Source: Iningainema tapete BLCC-T55
GTDB taxonomy: Bacteria > Cyanobacteriota > Cyanobacteriia > Cyanobacteriales > Nostocaceae
DNA length: 64,000 bases
Reading direction: 5' to 3'
NCBI RefSeq assembly: GCF_014698965.1
Contig: NZ_JACXAE010000009.1
Span: 124,001-188,000, forward strand
Positions 33,604-42,837 of the stretch are shown here, one piece after another; position 1 is the stretch's first letter; every line of letters starts with the position of its first letter. The notes under the pieces were generated by a model. The model ran no database searches. It was not told the DNA's origin and saw only the letters and a program-made list of their open reading frames with translations. The position numbers and the translations under genes were made by a program.

Positions 33604-35733
33604 TTAATCAACAAAGTGGCGCAAAACTTCAGCAACAGAGCAAGCTTGTGCGATCGCACCTCTGGGTGTATGTGGCTCATCACCATCAAAAATCTGGGAA
33701 ATTGAGTCAAGACAAGCTTCAGCAAGAAAATGATTCAGCAGTCTTTGCCAATCGAAGGGTAATGGTTCATCAGCATAGAAACGCTGCCACGCACGAACAA
33801 AAGGACCAATCAGCCAACACCACACAGTACCTTGATGATAAGCGCGATCGCGTTGAATAGAATCACCCACGTATTTACCTACATACTCTCGATCGCTCGG
33901 AGCTAAACTGCGCAAACCATAAGGAGTAAGCAAACTAGTCACAGCTTTAGTGAGTATTTGACGCCCCTGGTGTTGAGAAAACCCACAATGTGAGAATGAA
34001 AGCGCCAAAACTGCATTGGGGCGAATTTGGGTATTACGATAATCATCAGGGTCAATAGTATCGTACAAGTAGCCAAGATCGGAATTCCAAAACTTTTGCA
34101 ACGAGGCTTTCACTTGTTGTGCATGTTGGGTATAGCGCTGCGCTTGTTTAATCAAACGTGCCGAATCAGCCACGGCTTGGTATTCGCTCAAAATTTCTGC
34201 CCATCGACTTGCCCAACACAAAGCCGAATACCACAAAGCATTAATTTCCACTGGCTTACCACGACGAGGAGTCACGGGCTGCCCCTCTACTACCGCATCC
34301 ATCCAAGTGAGGGCTAAACCACGCGCAAACCCACTCACCAGCCCATCAATTGAATCAACCTGGATATTATATCTTGTGCCACCAATCAAAGCTTTATATA
34401 TTTGCTGTACTATGGGGTATTGCTCGATTAAAAACTGCCAATCTTGGGTAGCTTCTAAGTAAAGTCCCAAAGTTTCAATCCACCATAATGACGCATCCAT
34501 ATTGTTGTAAAACGGTTCACCAATCGCAGGTTCGGCATTAGGAATTAAACCATAGCGGCATGAAGCTCCCAAAGTTCGCAGCAATCCCTTTGCCAAGTCA
34601 AAGCGTTGTGGAACCAGAGCTAGTCCAGGTAAAGCAATTAGGGTATCCCGTCCTATATCATTGAACCAGTGATAACCAGCAATGATGCGAGGCTCGGTAG
34701 ATGAGGTGATGATAAATTGATCTGCCGCTTTTAGTAGTTTTTGGCAGATTGAAGAGTAGGGGAGTTTGTGAGTAGGGGAGTTTGTGAGTTTGTGAGTAGG
34801 GGAGATGGAAAATTTTTGTTCTCCTGTTTTTGCCAGTTCTCCTGCTTGTTTGTCTTGAAACTGCTTTCTCAAAAGCGAAGCCTGTGCAAAAATATCACAA
34901 AGCCTTACATGCTCTGTTTCCATCACTTCTGCAAAAGCTTCTTCTGTGAGAATGGACAATCTTTCTGGAAAACCCACCCTTGCTTCTAGAGTAACTGCGT
35001 CTCCTGGTTTAAGATTAATTGTCAAGTATCCAGGGCTATAAAGGTCTTCTTCGTCGCTTAATCCCCGGTTGGTTTCTTCTGGTAAACTGTAATTCCAGTA
35101 CCATACTGGGTCGATTTGATATTTTCCTTTACTCCAACGTAAGTGCCAAGGTGTACCAAAATTACCAGAATTGATCGCTTGTAAACAAACTTGCTGTTGC
35201 CCCAGCATTTGTGAAAAATGCAATTGCCCAGTTGCTTTTTGTGGATGGTGTAAATCGCGATCGCCAATCAGCAGTCGTAACCTTAAAATCGCTGCATCAA
35301 AGCCTTCATAGCGGTACTGAATTAACAGACTATGACAAAATTGGGCATTACTGTGATTACTCTGTTGCCCTTTGCCCCTTGCCCCTTGCCCTATTCCCGT
35401 ATAAGGCATGATCATTTGCCTGCTTAATTGCCACTCTTGATCGCCCCAAATCCATTTCGTTCCTTTGTGAATATCAAAACAGCGCAGCAGTTGATACCCT
35501 GTTGGCTCAATTTGACCACCACCCCAAATATTTGTTCCTAACGCTAAAATTTGCGCCGGGAGTTCTAAGCTGGCTTCTAGGTGCGAAAATAGCAAAGTGC
35601 GCCCAGAAGAGGAATTTGTCGCACCAAATAGCCAGCCGTGATAAGTCCGAGTACGGACATCACAAACTGTTCCACTGGCAAAACTACCCAAGCCGTTGGT
35701 AAGCACCCATTCTCTTGTATCTAAATCAACCAT
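33604..35733 (-). CDS. glycogen debranching enzyme, amylo-alpha-1,6-glucosidase type
   Basis: 709 residues. N-terminal GDE-N domain begins VLTNGLGSFASGTVCDVRTR and TYHGWLFGATN; the C-terminal (alpha/alpha)6 part has IIAGYHWFNDIGRDTLIALPG with the catalytic Asp, NAEPAIGEPFYNNMDASLWW, and AYHQGTVWCWLIGPF. It hydrolyses alpha-1,6 branches in glycogen or related glucans. Two in-frame tandem-repeat insertions enlarge it: GARGKGQ (about 114-122) and the SPTHKLTNSPTHKLPYS stretch (about 310-326). Divergent from the peroxiredoxin gene 138 bp away. Confidence 0.92.
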   Translation of the reverse strand: MVDLDTREWVLTNGLGSFASGTVCDVRTRTYHGWLFGATNSSSGRTLLFSHLEASLELPAQILALGTNIWGGGQIEPTGYQLLRCFDIHKGTKWIWGDQEWQLSRQMIMPYTGIGQGARGKGQQSNHSNAQFCHSLLIQYRYEGFDAAILRLRLLIGDRDLHHPQKATGQLHFSQMLGQQQVCLQAINSGNFGTPWHLRWSKGKYQIDPVWYWNYSLPEETNRGLSDEEDLYSPGYLTINLKPGDAVTLEARVGFPERLSILTEEAFAEVMETEHVRLCDIFAQASLLRKQFQDKQAGELAKTGEQKFSISPTHKLTNSPTHKLPYSSICQKLLKAADQFIITSSTEPRIIAGYHWFNDIGRDTLIALPGLALVPQRFDLAKGLLRTLGASCRYGLIPNAEPAIGEPFYNNMDASLWWIETLGLYLEATQDWQFLIEQYPIVQQIYKALIGGTRYNIQVDSIDGLVSGFARGLALTWMDAVVEGQPVTPRRGKPVEINALWYSALCWASRWAEILSEYQAVADSARLIKQAQRYTQHAQQVKASLQKFWNSDLGYLYDTIDPDDYRNTQIRPNAVLALSFSHCGFSQHQGRQILTKAVTSLLTPYGLRSLAPSDREYVGKYVGDSIQRDRAYHQGTVWCWLIGPFVRAWQRFYADEPLPFDWQRLLNHFLAEACLDSISQIFDGDEPHTPRGAIAQACSVAEVLRHFVD
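34752..34804. repeat. tandem repeat inside the debranching-enzyme gene
   Basis: Units of GTAGGGGAGTTTGTGA (several partial copies). Coding on the minus strand for THKLTNSPTHKLPYS. In frame. Confidence 0.8.
35363..35400. repeat. TGCCCCT-type heptamer repeat inside the debranching-enzyme gene
   Basis: Four to five copies of a TTGCCCC-like heptamer on the plus strand, coding on the minus strand for GQGARGKGQQ. Such heptamer repeats are known in heterocystous cyanobacteria, mostly between genes; here the repeat is in the coding frame. Confidence 0.75.
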
Positions 35734-35752
35734 TGACTACTCAAAATCGTTA

Positions 35753-35775
35753 TGACTATGATATAGTCGTAACAG
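35753..35775. promoter_or_regulatory. inverted repeat in the debranching-enzyme/peroxiredoxin promoter region
   Basis: TTATGACTA and TAGTCGTAA (one mismatch) spaced by five bases. Its place between divergent genes suggests an operator for either. The regulator is unknown. Confidence 0.4.
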
Positions 35776-35870
35776 ATCGTAATTAAACTGTGATGGCGCA
35801 GACGGTGAGTGAGAACTGACCTGAACCCACCACGACGCTGATGGATATAAGTTGAAGGAGAATTAAGTTA

Positions 35871-36482
35871 ATGCCCCTCACTTACTCAACAGAAGGATGC
35901 CTCCGTGTAGGTCAACAGGCTCCTGACTTCACAGCAACTGCTGTATTTGATCAGGAGTTTAAGAATCTTAAACTTTCCGACTATCGCGGTAAGTATGTCA
36001 TCCTGTTTTTCTATCCCTTAGACTTTACCTTTGTTTGCCCTACCGAAATCACAGCCTTTAGCGATCGCTACGAAGAATTTAAAAATATTAACACCGAAAT
36101 CCTTGGTGTTTCTGTTGATAGCGAGTTTTCTCACTTAGCTTGGATTCAAACAGATCGCAAGTCTGGTGGTGTAGGCGACCTTAATTATCCCCTAGTTTCT
36201 GACATTAGAAAAGAAATTAGCGCCGCTTACAACGTTCTCGATCCAGCTGCTGGTGTTGCTTTGCGTGGCTTGTTCATTATCGATAAAGATGGTGTGATCC
36301 AGCACGCTACAATCAACAACCTAGCTTTTGGACGCAACGTTGATGAAACCTTACGGACATTAAAAGCCATTCAGTACGTCCAGTCTCACCCTGACGAGGT
36401 TTGCCCCGCAGGTTGGCAGCCTGGTGACGCCACAATGGTTCCCGATCCGGTTAAGTCTAAAGTCTACTTTGCTGCTGTCTAG
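35871..36482 (+). CDS. 2-Cys peroxiredoxin
   Basis: 203 residues. Peroxidatic Cys in FTFVCPTEI (about residue 58), resolving Cys in EVCPAGW near 180, with [14 protein letters not shown] and [11 protein letters not shown] typical 2-Cys peroxiredoxin that reduces H2O2 and organic hydroperoxides with thioredoxin or NTRC. The [13 protein letters not shown] loop and YF-type C-terminal tail are typical of the sensitive eukaryote/cyanobacterial group. Followed by a strong terminator and then a second peroxiredoxin-like gene. Confidence 0.96.
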   Translation: MPLTYSTEGCLRVGQQAPDFTATAVFDQEFKNLKLSDYRGKYVILFFYPLDFTFVCPTEITAFSDRYEEFKNINTEILGVSVDSEFSHLAWIQTDRKSGGVGDLNYPLVSDIRKEISAAYNVLDPAAGVALRGLFIIDKDGVIQHATINNLAFGRNVDETLRTLKAIQYVQSHPDEVCPAGWQPGDATMVPDPVKSKVYFAAV

Positions 36483-36508
36483 TACTTCAGTTTTTCAGAT
36501 GCTCTCAG

Positions 36509-36540
36509 ATTCCCGACTTCTTGAAGAAGTCGGGAATTTT
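36509..36540 (+). terminator. intrinsic terminator of the 2-Cys peroxiredoxin (palindrome family C)
   Basis: TCCCGACTTCTT-G-AAGAAGTCGGGA followed by ATTTT. The same hairpin type recurs at 38827-38858 and 47511-47541. Confidence 0.75.
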
Positions 36541-36571
36541 GCAGTTTAAACTTTAACTTTTGCCAAGTTTT

Positions 36572-37129
36572 ATGTTAACTTCAAGTGATTTTAGCGGCTT
36601 ACTTAATGAGCGTTTCCTCCGCAATTTTATTCCCGTACCAGCAACAAATATGTTGCGTTTGGGAGAGGTAACACCGGGTTTTAACCTCCCAGAGATTAAG
36701 ACTGGAACAAAAGTAAAATTATCTGATTATCAAGGCAAGCAACCTGTGTTACTTGCCTTGACGCGGATTTTTACAGAAAAGCAATACTGCCCCTTCTGCT
36801 TTCCTCATATTAAAGCTTTGAATGAGAACTACGAGCAGTTTAAAAATCGGGGAATTGAAGTTTTGATGATTACTAGTACTGACGAAAGGCAAAGTAAAAT
36901 AGTGGCGAGGGATTTAAATTTAAAAATGCCTTTGCTTAGCGATCCAAGTTGTCGTACTTTTCGCGCCTATGAAGTAGGACAGGCACTAGGAGCGCCTTTG
37001 CCAGGACAATTTGTATTAGATCAAGAAGGCAAACTTCGTTATAAACATTTATTTTCTTTCCTCGACCATAACGCCAGCGTTGAAACACTTTTAGAACAAT
37101 TTAATAGATTATATAGCAATCATATTTGA
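36572..37129 (+). CDS. AhpC/TSA-family peroxiredoxin-like protein
   Basis: 185 residues from ATG 36572 (MLTSSDFSGLLNERFL); a TTG at 36560 is in frame but weaker. Thioredoxin-fold redoxin with CPFC in place of the single peroxidatic Cys (EKQYCPFCFPHIKALNENY), FNLPEIKTGT, LLSDPSC and QFVLDQEGK. CXXC suggests a thiol-disulfide or atypical peroxiredoxin activity. It lies 90 bp after the 2-Cys peroxiredoxin and may share its stress response. Confidence 0.88.
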   Translation: MLTSSDFSGLLNERFLRNFIPVPATNMLRLGEVTPGFNLPEIKTGTKVKLSDYQGKQPVLLALTRIFTEKQYCPFCFPHIKALNENYEQFKNRGIEVLMITSTDERQSKIVARDLNLKMPLLSDPSCRTFRAYEVGQALGAPLPGQFVLDQEGKLRYKHLFSFLDHNASVETLLEQFNRLYSNHI

Positions 37130-37147
37130 GTTACAAACGCTGGCGAT

Positions 37148-37183
37148 GAGAAACCCGGTAACTTTTACGAAACCGGGTTTCTC
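37148..37183. terminator. REP-like palindrome between convergent genes (family B copy 6)
   Basis: GAGAAACCCGGT and ACCGGGTTTCTC-like arms around a 10-bp loop, placed between the peroxiredoxin stop (37129) and the dnaJ stop (37188). A bidirectional terminator is plausible. Confidence 0.65.
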
Positions 37184-37187
37184 ATAA

Positions 37188-38177
37188 TTACAACTTAATT
37201 TGCTGTAAATTACTGCGGGGATTAAAAGTACGTATAGCGCGAATTTTTTCATAGTATTCCCGTTCTTCGGGACTGAGATCTTTTGGTGGTGCGATCGCGA
37301 TCTTGACTAACTGATCGCCGCGTCCCCCTCTAGCTTGAGGCCATCCTTTACCACGTAAGCGTAAAGATTGACCAGAACGTACACCAACCGGGATTTTCAC
37401 ATTAACCATACCATCAGGTGTAGGTACATCAATAGTGGCTCCTAACACTGCTTCATCTGGTGCGATCGCTACTTCACAAACTAAGTTATCGCCTTCAAAT
37501 TGGAAAAATGAGTGAGGTTGAAGTTCAACCTTTAAATACAAATCACCCCGTTGTTTCGTCAAAGGATTTAGTTGTCCTTTACCGCGCACCCGCAAACGAC
37601 TTCCGGTTTTTGCACCCGCAGGGATGCGAACATCAATTACTTCGTTCCCTAAATTAAGGTGTTTTTGTACACCATTAAATGCTTCAGCATAAGTGAGAGT
37701 AATTGTGGCTTCGCTATCTTGGGCAGCACCAGCAGCGACATCTTGAAAACCAAAATCACTAAAGTTACTAAAATTACCTGTTGCACCTGTATTTGTACGG
37801 TAAGAGTAAGTTTGTCTTGTACCTTTAGTATTTCCGCCAAAACGTCCTAGTAATTCATTGATAAATTCATCAAAACTACCATACTCACTGAAATCAAAAC
37901 CACCCACATTGACACCAGCACTCCCCGGAAAGCCTTCAGATGCCTGTTTCCAGTATTGACCAAATTGGTCGTATTTTTTCCGCTTATCAGGATCTGATAA
38001 GACTTCATATGCTTCGTTAACTTCCTTAAAACGTGCTTCTGCTTGTTTATTGTTGGGGTTAACGTCAGGGTGATACTTACGCGCTAGTTTACGAAAAGCT
38101 TGTTTAATTTCTTCTGGAGTGGCAGTCTTAGTAACTCCCAATATTGCGTAGTAGTCTTTGAAGTCGGTTGTAGCCAT
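37188..38177 (-). CDS. dnaJ: DnaJ/CbpA-type co-chaperone
   Basis: 329 residues. J domain at the start ([18 protein letters not shown], with HPD in KYHPDVNP), Gly/Phe-rich linker (about 75-135), then two C-terminal DnaJ domains ([51 protein letters not shown]). The Cys-rich zinc finger is absent, which places it with CbpA-like type B members. It stimulates the DnaK ATPase and loads client proteins. Confidence 0.95.
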   Translation of the reverse strand: MATTDFKDYYAILGVTKTATPEEIKQAFRKLARKYHPDVNPNNKQAEARFKEVNEAYEVLSDPDKRKKYDQFGQYWKQASEGFPGSAGVNVGGFDFSEYGSFDEFINELLGRFGGNTKGTRQTYSYRTNTGATGNFSNFSDFGFQDVAAGAAQDSEATITLTYAEAFNGVQKHLNLGNEVIDVRIPAGAKTGSRLRVRGKGQLNPLTKQRGDLYLKVELQPHSFFQFEGDNLVCEVAIAPDEAVLGATIDVPTPDGMVNVKIPVGVRSGQSLRLRGKGWPQARGGRGDQLVKIAIAPPKDLSPEEREYYEKIRAIRTFNPRSNLQQIKL

Positions 38178-38299
38178 CTACCAGCCTCCTCTATAAATTA
38201 CATTAAAGATAATAGCTAATGGTTAATCAAAATTAGCCGTTAGCAATTAACATCCTACTTGTACATATAAACTCTGATCTTAAGTTATCAAATAAGAAA

Positions 38300-38824
38300 T
38301 TAAATAAGTGTGCGGTTATTGCTGATGCTGTCAGCGCAATTTCCGTACTCCTGTTCTGAACTACAGATGATTAGGTCTATTCCTTCTTCTATTCTAGGAG
38401 GAGCATCACGTAGTTGACGGTGCATCCGAAAAATAACGTCCTCTGGCACTTGACGTTTTCGCTTTTTGTTGCGTGCCAAACACAACCATATAGGAGTATT
38501 TAGCCAAAGGGCAATAATTTCTGTAAAACCTGATTCGCGGGCTAGAGCAATTGTTTCACGACGATAATCCCGCCGAGTGTTGGTGGCATCATATATTACT
38601 CCATTACCTGATAAAATGGCTTGCTGAAATTGCCGTTCAACTTCCTGCCCAATCAGCAGCCACGATCCTTTAATCGCTTCATTGCCAAACAGTTGTCCCC
38701 GGATAGTATCGGTAGAAATTAACCGTAGCTGGGGACATTCTGCCAGCAATTTTTTTGCTAATGTTGTCTTACCACTACCAGGAAGTCCAATTAAGAGAAT
38801 CAGTTTAGTCATTTTATTGACCAT
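38300..38824 (-). CDS. P-loop kinase (AAA_33/polynucleotide-kinase-like)
   Basis: 174 residues. Walker A GLPGSGKTTLAK near the start (13-24), DTIRGQLFG, VIYDATNTRRDYRR and a lid with RNKKRKRQVPEDVIFRM. This is the T4 polynucleotide-kinase/gluconate-kinase-like group of small nucleoside or polynucleotide kinases; the substrate is not clear. An ATG at 38812 is an alternative start. It follows GlgC, on the same strand, after a family C hairpin. Confidence 0.85.
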   Translation of the reverse strand: MVNKMTKLILLIGLPGSGKTTLAKKLLAECPQLRLISTDTIRGQLFGNEAIKGSWLLIGQEVERQFQQAILSGNGVIYDATNTRRDYRRETIALARESGFTEIIALWLNTPIWLCLARNKKRKRQVPEDVIFRMHRQLRDAPPRIEEGIDLIICSSEQEYGNCADSISNNRTLI

Positions 38825-38826
38825 CA

Positions 38827-38858
38827 GATCCCCGACTTCGTAAAAGTTGTCGGGAATC
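38827..38858. terminator. family C palindrome between glgC and the kinase gene
   Basis: GATCCCCGACTTC and its near complement (one mismatch) around GTAAAA. Terminator after glgC or simple repeat. Confidence 0.55.
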
Positions 38859-38863
38859 TAGTT

Positions 38864-40153
38864 CTAAATTATCGTTCCATCATTAATGACAGCATTTTTT
38901 AACACGACGACAATACCACTGCGGATGTAAAAGCCTTGACTTTCGCGCTCGGCTTCTTGAACATTATCTTTATTGATAATTTTCACATCACAGCCTATAT
39001 GGGCGTTTTTGTCAACTATTGCACCACGAATGGTAGTATTAGCACCGATACCTAAGGGTACGTCCTTGTGTGTACAGTCAGATTGACGTTCAGCAAATGG
39101 TTGATAGTAATCTGCGCCCATGACTAGAGAATCCTGAATGACGCAGCCTGCCTCAACACGCGATCGCACACCCAACACAGAATGTTCAATGCGGCATTTC
39201 TTCAGAATACAACCTTCACCAATCATTGATTCTTTAATTTCACAATCTAGCAGTTTGCTGGGAGGTAAGTAACGAGCGCGAGTATAAATTGGCGCATCTT
39301 CGTTATAGAAACTAAAAGGTGGTGTAGGTTGCTGAGTTAATGCCAAATTTGCATGATAAAATGCCTCGATTGTTCCAATATCTTCCCAGTAATCATTAAA
39401 TAGGTAGGCTTGAACGTTGTAATCCTTTGCTGATTCGGGAATAATTTCTTTACCAAAATCAGTTCTGTGTGAAGATTCTTTCAGCAACTTAATCAAAACA
39501 TCTTTTTTAAAGACATAAATCCCCATTGAGGCAATATAGGGCTGCTCTTGGGCTTGTTCTGGTGACAATCCCAGTACAGTAGTATCGACAGCCATTTTCT
39601 TTAAAGCTTCACCTTTCGGCTTTTCGCTGAAGTCGATCACCCTACCTTCGCCATCAATTTTCATTAAACCAAAGTCAGAAGCGCGGCGTTCGTCAATCGG
39701 GATCACCGAGAGAGTCATATCTGCCCCTGTTTCCCGGTGGCGACGGATAAAATCACGGTAGTCCATGCGGTACAAGTGATCTCCAGAAAGGATCAGATAT
39801 TCTTCTACATCCCATTCTTCCAACAGCCACAGGTACTGGCGAACTGCATCAGCTGTACCTTGGAACCAACTGAGGTTTTCTGGGGTTTGCTGTGCAGCTA
39901 GGACTTCGACAAAACCTTCTGTAAAGCCAGCAAAGCTGTAGGTACGAGCAATGTGACGATTCAGAGAAGCTGAGTTAAATTGGGTGAGAACGTATATTTT
40001 GAATATTTCGGAGTTAATACAGTTACTGACGGGGATATCGATGAGGCGATACTTTCCCGCCACTGGTACTGCTGGTTTAGCGCGTAACTTGGTTAACGGA
40101 TAAAGCCGAGTTCCTGCACCGCCACCAAGAATGATTCCTAGAACATTTTTCAC
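38864..40153 (-). CDS. glgC: ADP-glucose pyrophosphorylase
   Basis: 429 residues with GTG start at 40153 ([20 protein letters not shown]). It makes ADP-glucose from glucose 1-phosphate and ATP for glycogen synthesis. N-terminal nucleotidyl-transferase domain with [13 protein letters not shown] and [15 protein letters not shown]; catalytic and sugar-binding segments [20 protein letters not shown], and [10 protein letters not shown]-terminal left-handed beta helix ([24 protein letters not shown]). Allosteric activation by 3-phosphoglycerate is expected from the family. Length is standard. Confidence 0.97.
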   Translation of the reverse strand: MKNVLGIILGGGAGTRLYPLTKLRAKPAVPVAGKYRLIDIPVSNCINSEIFKIYVLTQFNSASLNRHIARTYSFAGFTEGFVEVLAAQQTPENLSWFQGTADAVRQYLWLLEEWDVEEYLILSGDHLYRMDYRDFIRRHRETGADMTLSVIPIDERRASDFGLMKIDGEGRVIDFSEKPKGEALKKMAVDTTVLGLSPEQAQEQPYIASMGIYVFKKDVLIKLLKESSHRTDFGKEIIPESAKDYNVQAYLFNDYWEDIGTIEAFYHANLALTQQPTPPFSFYNEDAPIYTRARYLPPSKLLDCEIKESMIGEGCILKKCRIEHSVLGVRSRVEAGCVIQDSLVMGADYYQPFAERQSDCTHKDVPLGIGANTTIRGAIVDKNAHIGCDVKIINKDNVQEAERESQGFYIRSGIVVVLKNAVINDGTII

Positions 40154-40560
40154 AACAATTTCTCCCTACTGCCTTTCAGCTCTCACCTACAAGTTTAGGA
40201 CTGTGTGAGATCGCTTTCTAGGGGGGGAGGGTAGATTTTGCCCAGATCAGTTGGGAATATGCTTTTTGTATAGCAGTGGCGATCGCGCTTTCTGGTAGCG
40301 CTTGCTCAATTTTACATATATATATCATTATTATAAGTGTCAAATTGTCATCTAACTTGCGATATATATAGCCCTATTCTCGCTCGGCTAATAAGATGCC
40401 AATTTGGCAACACAACTGGGTGAAAATATATTTACCTTATGAGGAAATTAGCTTTGATGAAGGGTTGTGAGATTAGCTTTCTCTACTGCCGTCATATCTG
40501 CCTATCTTCATGTTTGCTGCACCTTTATCAAGGAATTTCTGCTAAATTCTCGGAGTCTCT
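40154..40560. other. 407-bp gap between glgC and the carrier-protein gene
   Basis: Divergent promoter region. AT-rich, with TATATATATC (40317-40327) and a HIP1 site. No gene or structured RNA recognised. Confidence 0.45.
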
Positions 40561-40863
40561 ATGAGTTTATCCAATCCCGCTTCAACTCCACAGCATTCTT
40601 ACACTGCAAAAGATCTTCAAGTATGGCTGGCGTCTTTTCTTGCTGAAGTACTCGGACTCCAACCAGTGGAGATAGACATTCAAGCACCTTTTGACAGCTA
40701 CGGTTTGGATTCAGCACAGATTATGATCGTGGCTCATAAAGTAGGGAATTTGCTAGGATTTCAGTTGTCTCCCCTGCTAGTATGGCATTATCCCACTATT
40801 GAATCGCTTTCTCAGCGTTTAGCCGAAGAATTGGGTGTGGAAACAGAACTTTTTCAAATTTAA
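40561..40863 (+). CDS. acyl/peptidyl carrier protein
   Basis: 100 residues. Carrier fold with the phosphopantetheine serine in DSYGLDSAQI and a second conserved region FQLSPLLVWHYPTIESLSQRL. The DSYGLDS form and VWHYPTI are typical of PKS/NRPS carrier domains rather than fatty acid ACP. Stand-alone. It precedes, by 114 bp that include a strong repeat hairpin, a TubC-docking protein and a condensation-domain protein, so it probably supplies the tethered substrate for that cassette. Confidence 0.9.
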   Translation: MSLSNPASTPQHSYTAKDLQVWLASFLAEVLGLQPVEIDIQAPFDSYGLDSAQIMIVAHKVGNLLGFQLSPLLVWHYPTIESLSQRLAEELGVETELFQI

Positions 40864-40888
40864 CAACAGGGATTAGAGATTAGGGATT

Positions 40889-40963
40889 AGGTATTGGGGA
40901 TTGGGAAGATCCAGTTCCCAGTTCCCAGTTCCCAGTCCCCAGTCCCCAGTCCCCAATACAAAG
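40889..40963. repeat. CCCAGTT/CCCAGTC tandem repeats forming a hairpin
   Basis: Five 7-bp units (CCCAGTT twice, CCCAGTC three times) from about 40917 to 40951. The first arm GTATTGGGGATTGGG (40890-40904) can pair with the end CCCAGTCCCCAATAC (40945-40960) with one mismatch. It lies between the carrier protein and the following gene and may attenuate transcription. Confidence 0.75.
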
Positions 40964-40977
40964 AGATTGCAAAAAGT

Positions 40978-42837
40978 ATGAATACATCGGAAATTTTGGC
41001 AACTCTCACGCAACAGTCTGTACAGATTTGGGTTGAGAATGACACACTAAATATCCGTTCTCCCAAAGGAATATTAACACCAGATATACAGGCAGAAATA
41101 GTTGCACACAAGCCAGAAATTATGGCATTTCTACGTCAGAGTAATGTGACCATAAGTTCTCATCCACCATCGCCAAATCACGAATTAAGTTTACAAACAA
41201 TCGGTCGTTTAATTGGGGAAGTAGGCGATCAATTAAATTCAGAATGTAAGCAACCAATTATCGATCCTAAACTGATGGCGCAAAGGCTTGCTGTCACCTT
41301 TAGACCTGTACCAAATAAATACAAAAATGAAGAAATACTCACATTTAGAGAAGAACTAAAACAGAAGCTCCTCTCATATGGAGTGAAAATTTTACCATGG
41401 GAACAAGCTACAACAGAATTTCGTTATGAAATTAATATTCCGTTTTTAAATTGGAAAAAAGGAATCAAAACCAGAGTAGTAAAATCTAGTATAAACGCTG
41501 TCATAGATGTAGATAGAGTACCTTCTATAGTTACTCAATTTAATCAATTTATAGCCGAGAGATTATATCAAATCTATTCCTTTTTTATTGGAAAAAATCA
41601 AAAAGTCTCAGTTGCGAGAATTGGTCAGTTAATTGGTTGGGCTGAAGATTGTGCTGTAAAATATATTGAAAATCTAACAAATACTCAAGTAATTGTACTC
41701 ACGGAATTAGATAACGAGTTTGTTAATTCCGATTCCTATCAACAGAAGATAAAGATTGGTTTGAATACTCTCATCAGGACATTTTCCGAAATTGTGATTG
41801 GAGTGTCTCATACCAATTTTTCTATTCTGAATATGAATCTTTCCGATTCTGTATTTTCTAGAAATGAGATAGATAGTTTTGTTTTAAATTCACTTATTCC
41901 CAAGGTTTACGTTCCCATATTACCTTTGCCATTGAGCAAATTTAAAATAGAACAATTCGACTCTCGCCAATCCAGTTATGCACAAAAACTAGTTAGCTTG
42001 GGTAATCAGCTTGCCGAAACCAATCTCTTTCCTTCTGGTACTTCGCTCAGCGAGTTGATTAAAAGAAAGTCCTATAGAGATATCGTCAACGTCATCGTAA
42101 ATGGTAGAACAGGTGTCTCTTATGGTTTTGTTGCTTATGCAGAGCCACCACATTACGTTGGAGAAGTGGAGATAACTGATAGGGATTGGGAAGAGCTATC
42201 TCCTGTTGAAGGATTTAATCGTGATGAAGTACGCCAAAATGTCATAGGTAGACGGTATTTAAAAACTAAGATCGGAACTGAATATAGATTTAAGCAAATT
42301 CCCGATATCTGGATTTTAAGTGCTCGTTCTGGCTCAAATAAAACCAACTTGAGTCTGGACGACATAGTGAGAATTGGTTTAACAGAGAGGTTATTGTTAC
42401 AGTTACCGCTCTTAGTCGATCCTCAAGTAGTAGATATCAAGCCTTCCTATGATGTGTATGTTATGTTGGGAATAGCTTTATCTACAGCTTTATATGCACC
42501 AGATTTAATTAGAAATGGTTTACCAATGATCCATTTCCACGGATACCCAAATGTTCAGTGGTTTCAGGAGAATGAACATTATGCTGGAGTTAATAATCCT
42601 TCAGTGCCTTGTGGAACCTATGAATCAGGAGTATTCAATTTTTTGAGTATTTATAACTTGGTACAACAAGGCAAAAATATTACTTTAGCTAGTTTGATAG
42701 AACCAGATCATGGCACGAATATCATCGCCAATGATATGGAATATTTAATTGAAAGAGTAAAGACTGGTTGTCAAAAAGGAGAAATTGAACTAGGTGGAAA
42801 ACATTTTGCTTCTCTTAAGGCAAAGATAACTTCATGA
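40978..42837 (+). CDS. protein of unknown function with TubC-type docking domain
   Basis: 619 residues from ATG 40978 (MNTSEILATLTQQSV); the frame extends upstream through the tandem repeat. Residues 1-54 match the TubC N-terminal docking domain (ATLTQQSVQIWVENDTLNI, RSPKGILTPDIQAEIVAHK, MAFLRQ), used to join PKS/NRPS subunits. The remaining 560 residues carry no motif I recognise; notable are WDEL-like DRDWEELSPVEGFNRD and HFHGYPN. It overlaps the condensation gene by 4 bp (ATGA) and so is translationally coupled to it. Confidence 0.75.
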   Translation: MNTSEILATLTQQSVQIWVENDTLNIRSPKGILTPDIQAEIVAHKPEIMAFLRQSNVTISSHPPSPNHELSLQTIGRLIGEVGDQLNSECKQPIIDPKLMAQRLAVTFRPVPNKYKNEEILTFREELKQKLLSYGVKILPWEQATTEFRYEINIPFLNWKKGIKTRVVKSSINAVIDVDRVPSIVTQFNQFIAERLYQIYSFFIGKNQKVSVARIGQLIGWAEDCAVKYIENLTNTQVIVLTELDNEFVNSDSYQQKIKIGLNTLIRTFSEIVIGVSHTNFSILNMNLSDSVFSRNEIDSFVLNSLIPKVYVPILPLPLSKFKIEQFDSRQSSYAQKLVSLGNQLAETNLFPSGTSLSELIKRKSYRDIVNVIVNGRTGVSYGFVAYAEPPHYVGEVEITDRDWEELSPVEGFNRDEVRQNVIGRRYLKTKIGTEYRFKQIPDIWILSARSGSNKTNLSLDDIVRIGLTERLLLQLPLLVDPQVVDIKPSYDVYVMLGIALSTALYAPDLIRNGLPMIHFHGYPNVQWFQENEHYAGVNNPSVPCGTYESGVFNFLSIYNLVQQGKNITLASLIEPDHGTNIIANDMEYLIERVKTGCQKGEIELGGKHFASLKAKITS

